Source: Arthrobacter sp. V1I7
GTDB lineage: Bacteria; Actinomycetota; Actinomycetes; Actinomycetales; Micrococcaceae
Direction: 5' to 3'
DNA length: 64,000 nucleotides
Assembly (NCBI RefSeq): GCF_030817015.1
Contig: NZ_JAUSYS010000001.1
Span: forward strand, 992,001-1,056,000
Below, piece by piece: positions 52,601 through 63,937 of this stretch (its first letter is position 1; every line of letters starts with the position of its first letter). Below the pieces are notes generated by a model. The model worked only from the letters and a program-made list of their open reading frames with translations. It did not search any database and was not told the DNA's origin. Both the position numbers and the translations under genes were made by a program.

Positions 52601-52712
52601 ACCGCGGGAGCCCGCTGCAGGACCATGCGCCAACTGGTGTGCGGCACTGCAGGGCTGAGAGGGCATCAGAGCCGACCGCTTGACCTGATCCGGTTAGTAC
52701 CGGCGTAGGGAA
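52601..52712 (+). promoter_or_regulatory. TPP riboswitch (THI element) upstream of thiO
   Basis: The conserved core is present: GCGGGAGCCC at the 5' end, CTGAGAGGG at 52655-52663 (pyrimidine-binding), the GACCGCTTGACCTGATCCGG region around 52674-52693 with TACCGGCGTAGGGAA after it. The terminal GGGAAGGA lies close to the thiO start and overlaps its ribosome-binding site, so control of translation initiation by thiamine diphosphate is likely. Confidence 0.94.
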
Positions 52713-52722
52713 GGAATCCGCC

Positions 52723-55165
<2,443 letters not shown>

Positions 55166-55214
55166 GTCCCGCACAGGGGCCGGGCCGTCAGGTCCGGCCA
55201 GCAAAGGAGTCGTC

Positions 55215-55889
55215 ATGGGAGCCACGGACAAAGTCCTCAACCAGAGCCAGGTCGACGCCGCCCTTGCCGGCCTTCCCGACTTCCGGTACCGCCTGGGCGG
55301 ACTGGTCACGGTCTACAAGGCGCCGACGTCGGCCGCGGCGCTCGAGCTGATTGCCGGCCTGGGGCGCCAGGCCGAAGAGCAGAACCACCACCCGGACCTG
55401 GACTGGCGCTACAACCGGGTCTTTCTTCGGTACAGCTCCCACGACGCCGGCGGCCAGGTCACCCGCAAGGACGTCGAGGCCGCGGCGGCGGCCAGCGCGG
55501 CGGCCGCCGCGCTGGGTGCCGCCGCGGAGCCGGGGCTGTACCGCACCGTGGAGGTGGCCATTGATTCCGAGGACCCGGCGGCTATTTCCGAGCTCTGGCG
55601 GCTGGCCCTGGGGTACCGCAGGGGAAGCACCGGGGACCTCCGTGACCCGTACGGACGCGGCCCGACCCTCTGGTTCCAGGAGACATCCACGCCCAACCCC
55701 AACCGCCTCCATCTCGATATCTATCGCAGCAAGGCCGAATCGGGGCCGGTGCTGGACAAAACGGCGGCCGCCGGGGCGTTAATGAACCGTGACCACGCAC
55801 CCGCTTGGGTGGTGGTCACGGATGCGCAGGGAAACAGGCTGTGCCTCTGCACCGAAGCAGGCCCCCGACCGGAGCTGCCGGAAGCCTGA
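55215..55889 (+). CDS. Pterin-4a-carbinolamine dehydratase fused to a VOC-like domain
   Basis: A 224-residue two-domain protein. Residues 1-95 match 4a-hydroxytetrahydrobiopterin dehydratases: the motif EEQNHHPDLDWRYNRVFLRY with the HHP histidines, and SSHDAGGQVTRKDVEAAAAA. Residues about 110-224 resemble a glyoxalase/bleomycin-resistance (VOC) half-barrel (TVEVAIDSEDPAAISELWRL, then GPTLWFQETSTPNPNRLHLD). The fused form is frequent in actinobacteria. Tetrahydrobiopterin recycling is not expected here, so its natural role is unclear. It starts 49 bp after thiG and may be in the same transcript. Confidence 0.85.
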   Translation: MGATDKVLNQSQVDAALAGLPDFRYRLGGLVTVYKAPTSAAALELIAGLGRQAEEQNHHPDLDWRYNRVFLRYSSHDAGGQVTRKDVEAAAAASAAAAALGAAAEPGLYRTVEVAIDSEDPAAISELWRLALGYRRGSTGDLRDPYGRGPTLWFQETSTPNPNRLHLDIYRSKAESGPVLDKTAAAGALMNRDHAPAWVVVTDAQGNRLCLCTEAGPRPELPEA

Positions 55890-56012
55890 ACGAGGACTGA
55901 ACGGCCCGCCTGGATGGCCCGCCTAGATGGGGCTAGCCCGAACGGCCCGCCGATTTGGCCTGCCGGGCCGGCCGGCTGGGTCCGCCCGCCGGGAGGGCCG
56001 GCGCGGAGCGCC

Positions 56013-56321
56013 TTAGAGGCGCAGGATGGCGGTGAGGCGGGCCGTGTCGTGCTGTGTGCGGCGACGGCCCAGGTACAGCGCCACGGCGACGGCGGCCGCC
56101 GTGCCGATCACCATGGGCAGGACCCACGGTATCCAGGTCAGGCCGGGCTGGTAGCCCAGTCCCGCCGCCGTGAAAATGATCCAGCTCAGCATCCCCACGG
56201 CGACCGCAACACCCGCCGGCACGCTGATGCCGTACTTGGCGTGCCGCTTGTCGTTGGCCCAGACCACGAAGCCGGCGGCCACGGTCACCATCGCAACCAC
56301 AATCAAGGACAGAATTTTCGA
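56013..56321 (-). CDS. Small membrane protein of unknown function, start codon unclear
   Basis: About 100 residues with three hydrophobic segments: KILSLIVVAMVTVAAGFVVW, VAVAVGMLSWIIFTAAGLG and WVLPMVIGTAAAVAVALYLG, ending TARLTAILRL. The frame has no normal start at the expected place: AGGAG at 56323-56327 is followed by TCG-AAA-ATT-CTG where TTG or ATG would be expected. In-frame alternatives are a TTG at 56306, a GTG at 56300 and an ATG at 56291. TTG-to-TCG mutation, an unusual ATT start at 56315, or a sequencing error would explain it. It lies downstream of the DUF3107 gene on the same strand. Confidence 0.6.
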   Translation of the reverse strand, partial: SKILSLIVVAMVTVAAGFVVWANDKRHAKYGISVPAGVAVAVGMLSWIIFTAAGLGYQPGLTWIPWVLPMVIGTAAAVAVALYLGRRRTQHDTARLTAILRL

Positions 56322-56401
56322 ACTCCTACTTCTCGTGGGGCGGCAGTTCCGGGAACGGCGGCCGCAGGGGCGGCTGTTGTTGGAGCGGCGTTGCCGGGTG
56401 G

Positions 56402-56627
56402 CTAGAGGGCGCCGAAACCGACGCGGCGTACCTCTTCGGCGCCGATCTCGACGTAGCCGAGGACGTTGGCGGGGATGATGATCTGGCGGCCCCTTCTCAT
56501 CGGTGAGGCGGAGCTCGGTGCCCTTCGAGATGGAATCCGCGACGACGGTGGCCAGGGCGTCCGCATCCTGCGTCGACTCCAGGACAATTTCGCGGCCGAT
56601 GTTCTGAATGCCGATCTTTACTTCCAC
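56402..56627 (-). pseudogene. DUF3107 protein, frameshifted
   Basis: Joined across two frames the sequence gives the conserved 74-residue actinobacterial DUF3107 protein: MEVKIGIQNIGREIVLESTQ and SKGTELRLTDEKG in one frame, then RQIIIPANVLGYVEIGAEEV and RRVGFGAL in the other, ending at 56402. The frame is lost at CCCC 56491-56494 (GGGG on the coding strand), and deleting one base restores it. The family is highly conserved and short, so an uncorrected loss seems unlikely; consensus error is favoured. It lies 52 bp downstream of the TetR gene on the same strand, a conserved neighbourhood. Confidence 0.85.
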
Positions 56628-56679
56628 AGCAAGGCCTCCCAGCCAATCAAAGTTCTAAAACGTGTTCTCTATTTGTAGT

Positions 56680-57348
56680 CTAGGACTCCTTGGGAAATCG
56701 GGAGATTCCGCGCCAAGCTAAACGATAGATCAGGTCGCTGGCGACATCGAGGTCCAGATTCCCGTCAGTTTCCAGCCAGTACCGGGCACTGACCTGCGCC
56801 ATCCCGGCGAGTCCGCGGCCCAGCAGCTGGGCTTCGAGCTCCGGCAGCTTCGTGTCCTCGGCGATGACACGCGCGACGGCGTCGGCGAAAGTCTTGTTGA
56901 ACGACTCCAGCCGGGCGCTCACGTCCGGATCGTTGATCAGGTCGGATTCAAAGACGAGACGATGGGCCTGGTCATCGTTGGCAATGAACCGGAAATAGGC
57001 GCGCATGACGGCCTGGACCCGCTCGTCGTTGTCGGTGGTGGAGTTCAACGCACCCAGCAGCAGCTCGATGAGCTTGCTCAGGTGGCTGTCCAGCAGCGCC
57101 AGGTACAACTCACGCTTGGACGGAAAGTGCTGGTAAAGCACCGGTTTGCTCACCCGCGCGGTTTCTGCGATTTCGTCCATGGCGGCACCGTGGTAGCCGT
57201 TGGCAACAAAGACCTCCTGGGCGGCGGCCAGCAACTGCGCCCGGCGTTCGTCGCGGGGGAGACGCGCCGACCGCGGTCCGCCGCTCCGGGGCTGCCCGGA
57301 CGCCGCCCTGCCGGCGGGGCCATGCTCAACCGGTGCCTGATGAACCAC
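56680..57348 (-). CDS. TetR-family transcriptional regulator
   Basis: A 222-residue TetR protein read from a GTG. The HTH region is QLLAAAQEVFVANGYHGAAM, then DEIAETARVSKPVLYQHFPS with KRELYLALLDSHL. The C-terminal domain (MRAYFRFIANDDQAHRLVFE) matches the group of actinobacterial TetR proteins adjacent to DUF3107. It is divergent from the MoeB/ThiF gene with 84 bp between starts. The ligand and targets are unknown. Confidence 0.9.
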   Translation of the reverse strand: MVHQAPVEHGPAGRAASGQPRSGGPRSARLPRDERRAQLLAAAQEVFVANGYHGAAMDEIAETARVSKPVLYQHFPSKRELYLALLDSHLSKLIELLLGALNSTTDNDERVQAVMRAYFRFIANDDQAHRLVFESDLINDPDVSARLESFNKTFADAVARVIAEDTKLPELEAQLLGRGLAGMAQVSARYWLETDGNLDLDVASDLIYRLAWRGISRFPKES

Positions 57349-57432
57349 TGTCGGCCTTCTTTCCTTCGCTTTTAGGTCTACTTTACGCGCGGGTAATATG
57401 ACCTGACGGCATCTTCGGGCATAGATTGAACT

Positions 57433-58669
57433 ATGGCCTCCAAGATCACCGCAAATGCCGCACCCGCAAGCCCGGAACTGCTGCTGGATCCGGCTGCTTG
57501 ATCCAGTGCCTGGCCCGCTCGTGGAGCCGGCCGAAGGCCTGAGTCCGGACGAAGTGGAACGCTACTCCCGGCACCTGATCATTCCCGAGATCGGGTCGCT
57601 CGGCCAGCGCCGGCTGAAGAACGCCAAAGTACTGGTGATCGGCGCCGGCGGCCTCGGCTCGCCGGCGCTGTTGTACCTCGCCGCCGCCGGAGTGGGCACC
57701 CTGGGCATCGTCGACGACGACGACGTGGACCTGAGCAACCTCCAGCGGCAGGTGATCCACGGCGTCGCGGACGTCGGCCGGCCCAAGATCGAGTCCGCGC
57801 GCGACGCCATCGCGGCGCTGAACCCGCTCGTCGACGTCCGGCTGCACAACGTCCGGCTTGACGCTTCCAACGCCCTGGAGCTGTTCGCCGGCTACGACCT
57901 GATCCTCGATGGCGCCGACAACTTCGCCACCCGTTACCTGGTCAACGACGCGGCGGCCATCCTCGGCAAGCCCTACGTCTGGGGCTCGATCTTCCGCTTC
58001 GACGGGCAGGTCAGCGTCTTCTGGGAGAAGCACGGACCGACGTACCGGGACCTGTACCCGGAGGCGCCGCCGGCCGGTTCCGTCCCGTCCTGCGGGGAGG
58101 GCGGGGTGTTCGGCATGCTCTGCGCGTCCGTCGGCTCGCTGATGGTGACAGAAGCGGTCAAGTTGATCACCGGCGTCGGGCGCTCCCTGCTGGGACGCGT
58201 GGCGCTCTTTGATGCCCTCGGCGGAAGCTGGCGCGAAATCAAGGTATCCCGGGACCCGGAGGCGGAACGCGTCACGGAACTCACCGACTATGAGGCGTTC
58301 TGCGGCATCACTCCCTCCGCCGGGGCGGGTGCCGAACACACCATCACCGCCACGCAGCTCGCCACCATGCTGGCCTCCCGCGAGGCCGGGCTCAAGGACT
58401 TCCAACTCGTGGATGTACGCGAGACCGGGGAGCACGAGATCGTCCGGATCGACGGCGCCGTGCTGATCCCGCAGGGCCGGATCCTGGCCGGGGAAGCCTG
58501 GGGGGAGCTGCCGCAGGACGTGGACATCGTGTTCCACTGCAAGGGCGGAACCCGCTCCGCCGCCGTCCTCGCCGCGGCACGCGCCGCCGGCTACGAACGG
58601 GTGAGCCACCTCGACGGCGGAATCCTGGCCTGGGTGCGGGATGTGGAACCCGAAAAGCCGGTGTACTGA
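57433..58669 (+). CDS. moeB: MoeB/ThiF-type sulfur carrier adenylyltransferase with rhodanese domain; N-terminal frameshift
   Basis: The main frame encodes an E1-like adenylyltransferase of about 390 residues. ATP binding is VLVIGAGGLGSPALLYLAAA, then DDDDVDLSNLQRQVIHG and LILDGADNFATRYLVNDAA. A C-terminal rhodanese domain starts near FQLVDVRETGEHEIVRIDGA with active Cys in IVFHCKGGTRSAA. One zinc CxxC is not obvious. The natural start appears to be ATG 57433 (MASKITANAAPASPELLLDP), which hits a stop near 57500; one extra T at 57498-57499 would explain this, as removing it joins smoothly to DPVPGPLVEPAEGLSPDEVE. It probably activates ThiS and/or MoaD for sulfur transfer. Confidence 0.85.
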
Positions 58670-58782
58670 ACATTTCCGGCCGGCTGAACGTGCGGCCGAG
58701 GTTGCCGGCAAAGCCGGCCGGCATCAACGCCGGGGGACGGGGCTTGGGCCGGGCCGCCAGCGGATGTCGCGTCAGACGGAAG

Positions 58783-60129
58783 TTACGCCGTTTCCCGCTT
58801 GTCTGCCGTTGGCATCGGTCCGGCCAGGCCGTCGTGGTCGACCGGGCAGGCGGCTTCTGTGGCCCGGGCGGCCGGCTGTTCGACCGTAATGCCGTACAGC
58901 GCCTCGAGGGCTGCGACGTAGTCATCCTGCTGGCCGTTGGCGGCGAGTTCGCGGGCGCGGACCGTCGGCACATGGAGCAGCTGCTTGACCATGCGGCGCA
59001 AGGCAAACTCGACTTCTTCGGCCGCGGCGGTGCAGCCGTGCCGGGCCCGGACTTTTTCCATTTCCGTGTCCAGGACATTCATGGTGTGCCGGCGCAGCGC
59101 GACAATCGCCGAGTCCACGGATCGGGCTTCACGATCCTGTTCAAAGGCACTGGCGGCCCCCGCGACAATGCTGCCCGCCTGCTCCAGCGACTCTGACTGT
59201 TCCTGCGGGGCGGCAAGGCGCACGGACTCAAGGGTGAGGAGCTCCACGCCGGCGAGCTCGCCGACGGCGGGATCGAAGTCGTGCGTGAGGGCGAGGTCGA
59301 TGGCGATCAGCGGCTGCGGCGAGCCGGACCGGACCCGGGCCAGGTCCGAGGCCTCGACCCGGGTGTCGGATCCGCTGCAGCCGATCATGACATCGGCGGC
59401 CGCGACGGCGGCCGGGAGGCTCGCCTCGTCCAGGGCCGTGCCCCCGCGGGTGGCGACGAAGCCGGCCGCGCGGCCTGAGGAGGAGTAGACGGAGACGTCC
59501 GTGCAGCCGCGTTCGCGCAGCAGCGACATGGTGGCCCCGGCATAGGCTCCGGTGCCGAAGACCACGGCCTTCTTGCTGGACCAGTCCGGGTCCTCGGAGA
59601 GTTCAGTGGCGAGGTCCAGGGCCACGGAGACGATTGAGAGGCCCCGGGAGCCGAGGGCAGTCTGCGCGCCGACGTCCTTGGCGGTCTTGGACGCGGCCTG
59701 GAACAGCCGGACAAGGCCGGAGCTGGCCGTGCCTTCGTGCTGGGCGGTGATCAGGGCCCGGCGGACCTGGCCCGCGATTTCGCGTTCACCGACGACGGCG
59801 GAGTCCAGACCGGAGCTGACCGAGAACAGGTGCCGGCTGACGTCGGAGCCGGTCCGGGTGCTGAAGGATCGCGAGACGAGATGTTCGTTGAGCCCGGTGG
59901 AGCCGCTGATCTGGGAGATGAGGGCGGCGCGGGCGGCCTCGACATCGTCGGGACGCGGCGCCTCGCCGTAGATTTCGAAGCGGTTGCAGGTGGCAAGGAC
60001 AATGGCACCCGCCACGGCCGGCGATCCGGCAAGGGCGGATGTGGCGAGCTCTGAAGCGCCGGTGCTCAGTTGAGCAACGGTCTCGAGGTCGATGTCGGCG
60101 TGAGTCGCCACCAGTGAGAAAAGAACCAC
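58783..60129 (-). CDS. hemA: Glutamyl-tRNA reductase
   Basis: A 448-residue enzyme of the C5 heme pathway, reducing glutamyl-tRNA to glutamate-1-semialdehyde. The catalytic Cys lies in [15 protein letters not shown] near residue 50, followed by [20 protein letters not shown], the NADPH-binding [19 protein letters not shown] and a C-terminal helical dimerisation domain ([20 protein letters not shown]). The start is GTG. It is divergent from hemE with a 158-bp intergenic region, a common actinobacterial layout. No hemC, hemB or hemL is in the window. Confidence 0.96.
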   Translation of the reverse strand: MVLFSLVATHADIDLETVAQLSTGASELATSALAGSPAVAGAIVLATCNRFEIYGEAPRPDDVEAARAALISQISGSTGLNEHLVSRSFSTRTGSDVSRHLFSVSSGLDSAVVGEREIAGQVRRALITAQHEGTASSGLVRLFQAASKTAKDVGAQTALGSRGLSIVSVALDLATELSEDPDWSSKKAVVFGTGAYAGATMSLLRERGCTDVSVYSSSGRAAGFVATRGGTALDEASLPAAVAAADVMIGCSGSDTRVEASDLARVRSGSPQPLIAIDLALTHDFDPAVGELAGVELLTLESVRLAAPQEQSESLEQAGSIVAGAASAFEQDREARSVDSAIVALRRHTMNVLDTEMEKVRARHGCTAAAEEVEFALRRMVKQLLHVPTVRARELAANGQQDDYVAALEALYGITVEQPAARATEAACPVDHDGLAGPMPTADKRETA

Positions 60130-60287
60130 AGCAGAACAATCATAGCTTTGACGTCACCGCGCCGAACAACAATGCGCCGCGGAACCGCGCACGCTGCCCT
60201 GTGATTCCCGCCACGGGAGCACCCGCAATCGCCGCTGTGACAGGTTGTCATTATCTTTTGAAGCCGATTTTGGGCACAATCGAAGTC

Positions 60288-61457
60288 ATGACTCCCAGCC
60301 CTGCGGCCACAGACGGCACGTCCCGGATGAGCACGTCGCACCTCCACTCCTCAACCGCCGGTTCGTCCATTGGATCAGAAGCAGATGGCCGCCCCGGTCT
60401 CCCTGCCGATCACCCGCTGATGGACGGCCGCACCGCGGATTCCCCGCTCATCACCGCCTACCGCGGCGGCACGCCATCCCGTCGTCCGGTCTGGTTCATG
60501 CGGCAGGCGGGGCGCTCGCTGCCCGAATACCTCAAGGTCCGCGAAGGCGTGGCCATGCTGGACTCCTGCCTGCGCCCCGAGCTTGCCTCCGAGATCACCC
60601 TGCAGCCGGTGCGACGCCACGATGTTGATGCGGCCATCTTCTTCTCGGACATCGTGATCCCGCTCAAGCTGGCCGGCGTCGGAGTGGACATTGTTCCCGG
60701 CGTGGGACCCGTGCTGGACAAGCCGGTGCGCACCGCCGCGGACGTCGCCGCCTTGCCGCAGCTGACCTGGGAAGCCCTCGAGCCCATCCGCGAAGCCGTC
60801 CGGCTTACGGTGGCCGAACTGGGCAGCACCCCGCTGATCGGCTTCGCCGGTGCCCCGTTCACGCTCGCGGCCTACATGGTCGAAGGCAAACCGTCCCGCG
60901 ACCACCTCGGCCCGCGCACCATGATGCACGCGGACCCCGGGACCTGGACCGCGCTGGCCAACTGGGCGGCCGACGCGTCCGGAATGTTCCTGCGGGCCCA
61001 GCTGGAGGCGGGCGCTTCGGCCGCCCAGCTCTTCGATTCCTGGGCCGGTTCGCTGGGGTTGGCGGACTACGAGCGCTTCGTGGCCCCGGCGTCGTCGCGT
61101 GCCCTGGACCATGTCCGGCACCTCGGCGCCCCGCTGATCCACTTCGGCACCGGCACCTCGGAACTGCTCGTGGCCATGCGCGACGTCGGCGTCGACGTCG
61201 TGGGCGTGGACTACCGGCTGCCGCTCGACGAGGCGAACCGCCGCCTGGGCGGAACGGTGCCGCTGCAGGGCAACATCGACCCGGCCCTGCTGTCCGCACC
61301 CTGGGAGGTCCTGGAAGCCCACGTCCGGGAGGTCATTGCCGCCGGCGCGTCGGCTCCCGGGCATGTGCTGAACCTCGGTCACGGGGTCCCGCCGGAAACG
61401 GATCCGACGGTGCTGACGCGCGTCGTCGAACTGATTCACTCGATTTCCCCGGCGTAG
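60288..61457 (+). CDS. hemE: Uroporphyrinogen decarboxylase
   Basis: A 389-residue enzyme converting uroporphyrinogen III to coproporphyrinogen III. The two signature regions are RRPVWFMRQAGRSLPEYLKV and FSDIVIPLKLAGVGVDIVPG, with GFAGAPFTLAAYMVEGKPSR, LFDSWAGSLGLADYERFV and the C-terminal LQGNIDPALLSAPWE, HVLNLGHGVPPETDP. The start chosen (ATG 60288) gives a polar 40-residue extension; an ATG at 60420 (MDGRTADSPL) would match the usual family start better. It precedes hemY by 4 bp. Confidence 0.95.
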   Translation: MTPSPAATDGTSRMSTSHLHSSTAGSSIGSEADGRPGLPADHPLMDGRTADSPLITAYRGGTPSRRPVWFMRQAGRSLPEYLKVREGVAMLDSCLRPELASEITLQPVRRHDVDAAIFFSDIVIPLKLAGVGVDIVPGVGPVLDKPVRTAADVAALPQLTWEALEPIREAVRLTVAELGSTPLIGFAGAPFTLAAYMVEGKPSRDHLGPRTMMHADPGTWTALANWAADASGMFLRAQLEAGASAAQLFDSWAGSLGLADYERFVAPASSRALDHVRHLGAPLIHFGTGTSELLVAMRDVGVDVVGVDYRLPLDEANRRLGGTVPLQGNIDPALLSAPWEVLEAHVREVIAAGASAPGHVLNLGHGVPPETDPTVLTRVVELIHSISPA

Positions 61458-61461
61458 CGGC

Positions 61462-62937
61462 ATGGGCGCAGCTGAGCGCGGCCGCGGCCTCACTGCCGTC
61501 GTGGTGGGCGGGGGGATCTCCGGCCTGCTGGCCGCCCGCGAGCTGGCCTGCGCCGGTGTCAGCACCACCGTGCTGGAGGCTTCCAAGGAATGGGGCGGCT
61601 GCGTCGGCAGCCATGTCGTCGGCGGCCTGACCCTGGACAGCGGCGCCGAATCCTTCGCCACCCGCTCCTCGGCTGTGGCGGACCTCGCCGCCGAGCTGGG
61701 TCTCGCGGCCGAGATCGTGGCGCCGGACCCCGGGGGCGCCTGGGTCCAGCTCCCCGACGGTCCCCGCGAACTGCCCCGAACCGGTGTGCTCGGCATCCCG
61801 GCCAACCCCTGGGATCCCGAAGTCCGGCGTTCCCTCGGCATGCTGGGCTCGCTCCGCGCCTCGCTCGATGCCCTCCTTCCGGCCTCGCTCGGCACCGGCA
61901 GCGGGGACACGAGCGTCTCGGCGCTGGTCCGCGCCCGGATGGGGCGGCGTGTCCTGGAGCGTCTCGTGGCGCCGGTCGTCGGCGGGGTGCACTCGGCCGA
62001 CCCGGCCGTGCTCGACGTGGATATGGTGGCGCCGGGACTGCGCGCCGGAATCAGGCAACACGGGTCCCTCGCCGCCGCTGTCGCCGCCCAGCGCCGGGGA
62101 ACCCCCGGTGCGGAGCCCGGCAACAGCAGCGCCGGGGCCGGTGCGGCCAAACCCGCCCTGCAGAAAGCAGGCTCGGCCGTGGCGGGTCTCCGGGGCGGAA
62201 TGCACACGCTTATTTCCGCGCTCGTGGCCGATCTCCGGGAACGCGGCGTGACGCTGCTACCCAGCACCCGGGCCGATACCATCGAGCGAACTGCCGCGGG
62301 CTGGCGGGTCCGGTCCGGGGACCTCGCCTACGACGCCGGGCTGCTGGTCGTCGCGGTCGAAGGTCCGGCCGCCGTCGGGCTGCTTTCCGGGGCTCTGCCG
62401 GAGCTGGCGAGCCGCCGCCCCGCCGCCGGACCGGACGTCAGCCTGGTCACCCTCGTGGTGGACCAGCCGGAACTCGACTCCGCCCCGCGCGGCACCGGGA
62501 TCCTGGTGGCGCCGCAGAGTCCGGGCATCGCGGCCAAGGCCCTCACCCATGCCACCGCGAAGTGGCGCTGGCTTGCCGGCCAGACCGCCCCCGGCACCCA
62601 TGTCCTCCGTCTGTCCTACGGGCGCGGGACGCGGCCCGCCGACGGATCCGCCACGGACCCCCGGACCGACGCCGAACTGTTCGACACCGCCTTGCAGGAT
62701 GCCTCGGCCCTGCTCGCCGTTCCGGTCCGGCCCGGCGCAGTCCTGGCCTGGGACGTGGTGCGCTGGTCCGGGGCCCTGCCGTTCGCGTCCCTCGGGCACA
62801 AGCGCCGCGTCGCCGACGTCCAGGAGATCTGCGCTGCAGACGGCACCCTCGCCGTCGTGGGCGGCTGGCTGTCCGGCAACGGGCTCGCCGCGATCGTCGC
62901 CGACACGCCGAAAGTGCTGCGCACCCTGTTGCCGTGA
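61462..62937 (+). CDS. hemY: Protoporphyrinogen/coproporphyrinogen III oxidase (HemY/CgoX type)
   Basis: A 491-residue FAD enzyme. The dinucleotide fold is TAVVVGGGISGLLAARELAC, then SGAESFATRSSAVADLAAEL, VAPVVGGVHSADPAVLDVDM and C-terminal VVGGWLSGNGLAAIVADTPK. Actinobacterial members of this group oxidise coproporphyrinogen III in the coproporphyrin-dependent route. It is tightly coupled to hemE (4-bp gap). It is often annotated hemG, but that name belongs to the unrelated flavodoxin-like enzyme. The adjacent hemQ usually expected is not seen in the window. Confidence 0.92.
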   Translation: MGAAERGRGLTAVVVGGGISGLLAARELACAGVSTTVLEASKEWGGCVGSHVVGGLTLDSGAESFATRSSAVADLAAELGLAAEIVAPDPGGAWVQLPDGPRELPRTGVLGIPANPWDPEVRRSLGMLGSLRASLDALLPASLGTGSGDTSVSALVRARMGRRVLERLVAPVVGGVHSADPAVLDVDMVAPGLRAGIRQHGSLAAAVAAQRRGTPGAEPGNSSAGAGAAKPALQKAGSAVAGLRGGMHTLISALVADLRERGVTLLPSTRADTIERTAAGWRVRSGDLAYDAGLLVVAVEGPAAVGLLSGALPELASRRPAAGPDVSLVTLVVDQPELDSAPRGTGILVAPQSPGIAAKALTHATAKWRWLAGQTAPGTHVLRLSYGRGTRPADGSATDPRTDAELFDTALQDASALLAVPVRPGAVLAWDVVRWSGALPFASLGHKRRVADVQEICAADGTLAVVGGWLSGNGLAAIVADTPKVLRTLLP

Positions 62938-63017
62938 TCGCCGCTTCCGGCCGCCGCTGAGCATGCCCACCGGCCGGCAGTCAAAATTCCCCCCGGACCT
63001 GATCCCGGTTAGGGTCG

Positions 63018-63866
63018 ATGACCATGGTTATTCACAGGTCCAACGATTCCAGGCCCCGAGCGCGGACGCAGGCCGGCCGCCATCGGGGACTCCGCCGCGG
63101 CCTGGCAGCTGTCGCGCTCGGTGCGGTGCTGGCCGGGTCGGCAGGAGTTCCTGCCGCACATGCCGCAACCGGAGTCCTGGCCCCCTCGGCAACGACAGCG
63201 GGGGGTTCGCTGTCGGTCGGTCTCGACGGGCTGCTCGATAACGTGCTCGGTTCGCCGCAACCGACGCCGTCGCAACAGCCCACCTCGTCCGAACAGCCGA
63301 CGTCATCACCGGAGCCGACGCCGACGAACCCGGCACCCTCGCAGCAGCCCGGGCAGGACGAAGACGACGACGACGACGAGGCGGCCGCGCCGGACCGGAC
63401 GGCGGAACCGTCCCCGACGCAGTCCGGCAGCGCACCGCCGGAGGCTCCCCAGGACGCCCCGCCGTCCGAAGGCCAGCCGCCCGCACCGCAGCCTGCCGCC
63501 CCGGCCGCGGAGGGCACTGCCGCGGACGGCACCGCCGCTGTCCAGCCCGGCAGCGGTGCGGCGCCAGGCCGGGAACCGTCTCCCGCCGGCCGGAACGCCG
63601 CCGGGGATCCGGCTCCCGGGACGACCGCCCCGCCCGGAACAGCCGGAACGCCGACACCGGCCGGCTCCGACTTAGTCCCGACGTCGGAGCCCGGGCCGGC
63701 GCGGACGGCGGTTCAGTCCGGGACCAACGGCCGCTCCGGCAGCACCTCGCTGAAGGCCACCTCCGCCGAAGAATCCGGCACCTCCCCGCTGCTCGGCTGG
63801 GGAATAGGCCTCGTCGGGCTGTCCGTGATCGCCGGCGTCGTCCTCACCAGACTGCGCAAGGTCTGA
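63018..63866 (+). CDS. Secreted, Pro/Thr/Ala-rich, C-terminally membrane-anchored protein
   Basis: A 282-residue low-complexity protein. A Sec-type signal peptide occupies about residues 25-50 (RRGLAAVALGAVLAGSAGVP, cleavage near AHAA). Residues 80-240 are dominated by Pro, Thr, Ser, Gln and Ala, with an Asp run (QDEDDDDDEAA) around residues 113-123. A C-terminal helix LLGWGIGLVGLSVIAGVVLT is followed by RLRKV, which would anchor it in the membrane with the repeat region outside. There is no LPxTG motif. It resembles a stalk-like cell-surface protein. No enzymatic domain is visible. ATG 63018 and 63024 are both possible starts. Confidence 0.75.
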   Translation: MTMVIHRSNDSRPRARTQAGRHRGLRRGLAAVALGAVLAGSAGVPAAHAATGVLAPSATTAGGSLSVGLDGLLDNVLGSPQPTPSQQPTSSEQPTSSPEPTPTNPAPSQQPGQDEDDDDDEAAAPDRTAEPSPTQSGSAPPEAPQDAPPSEGQPPAPQPAAPAAEGTAADGTAAVQPGSGAAPGREPSPAGRNAAGDPAPGTTAPPGTAGTPTPAGSDLVPTSEPGPARTAVQSGTNGRSGSTSLKATSAEESGTSPLLGWGIGLVGLSVIAGVVLTRLRKV

Positions 63867-63937
63867 GCGAAACGCAGCCGGGGACGTCGGCGCCTGGACC
63901 ACGGCGCCCGGACCCCAAAGTGTGAAATCCAGCACTT

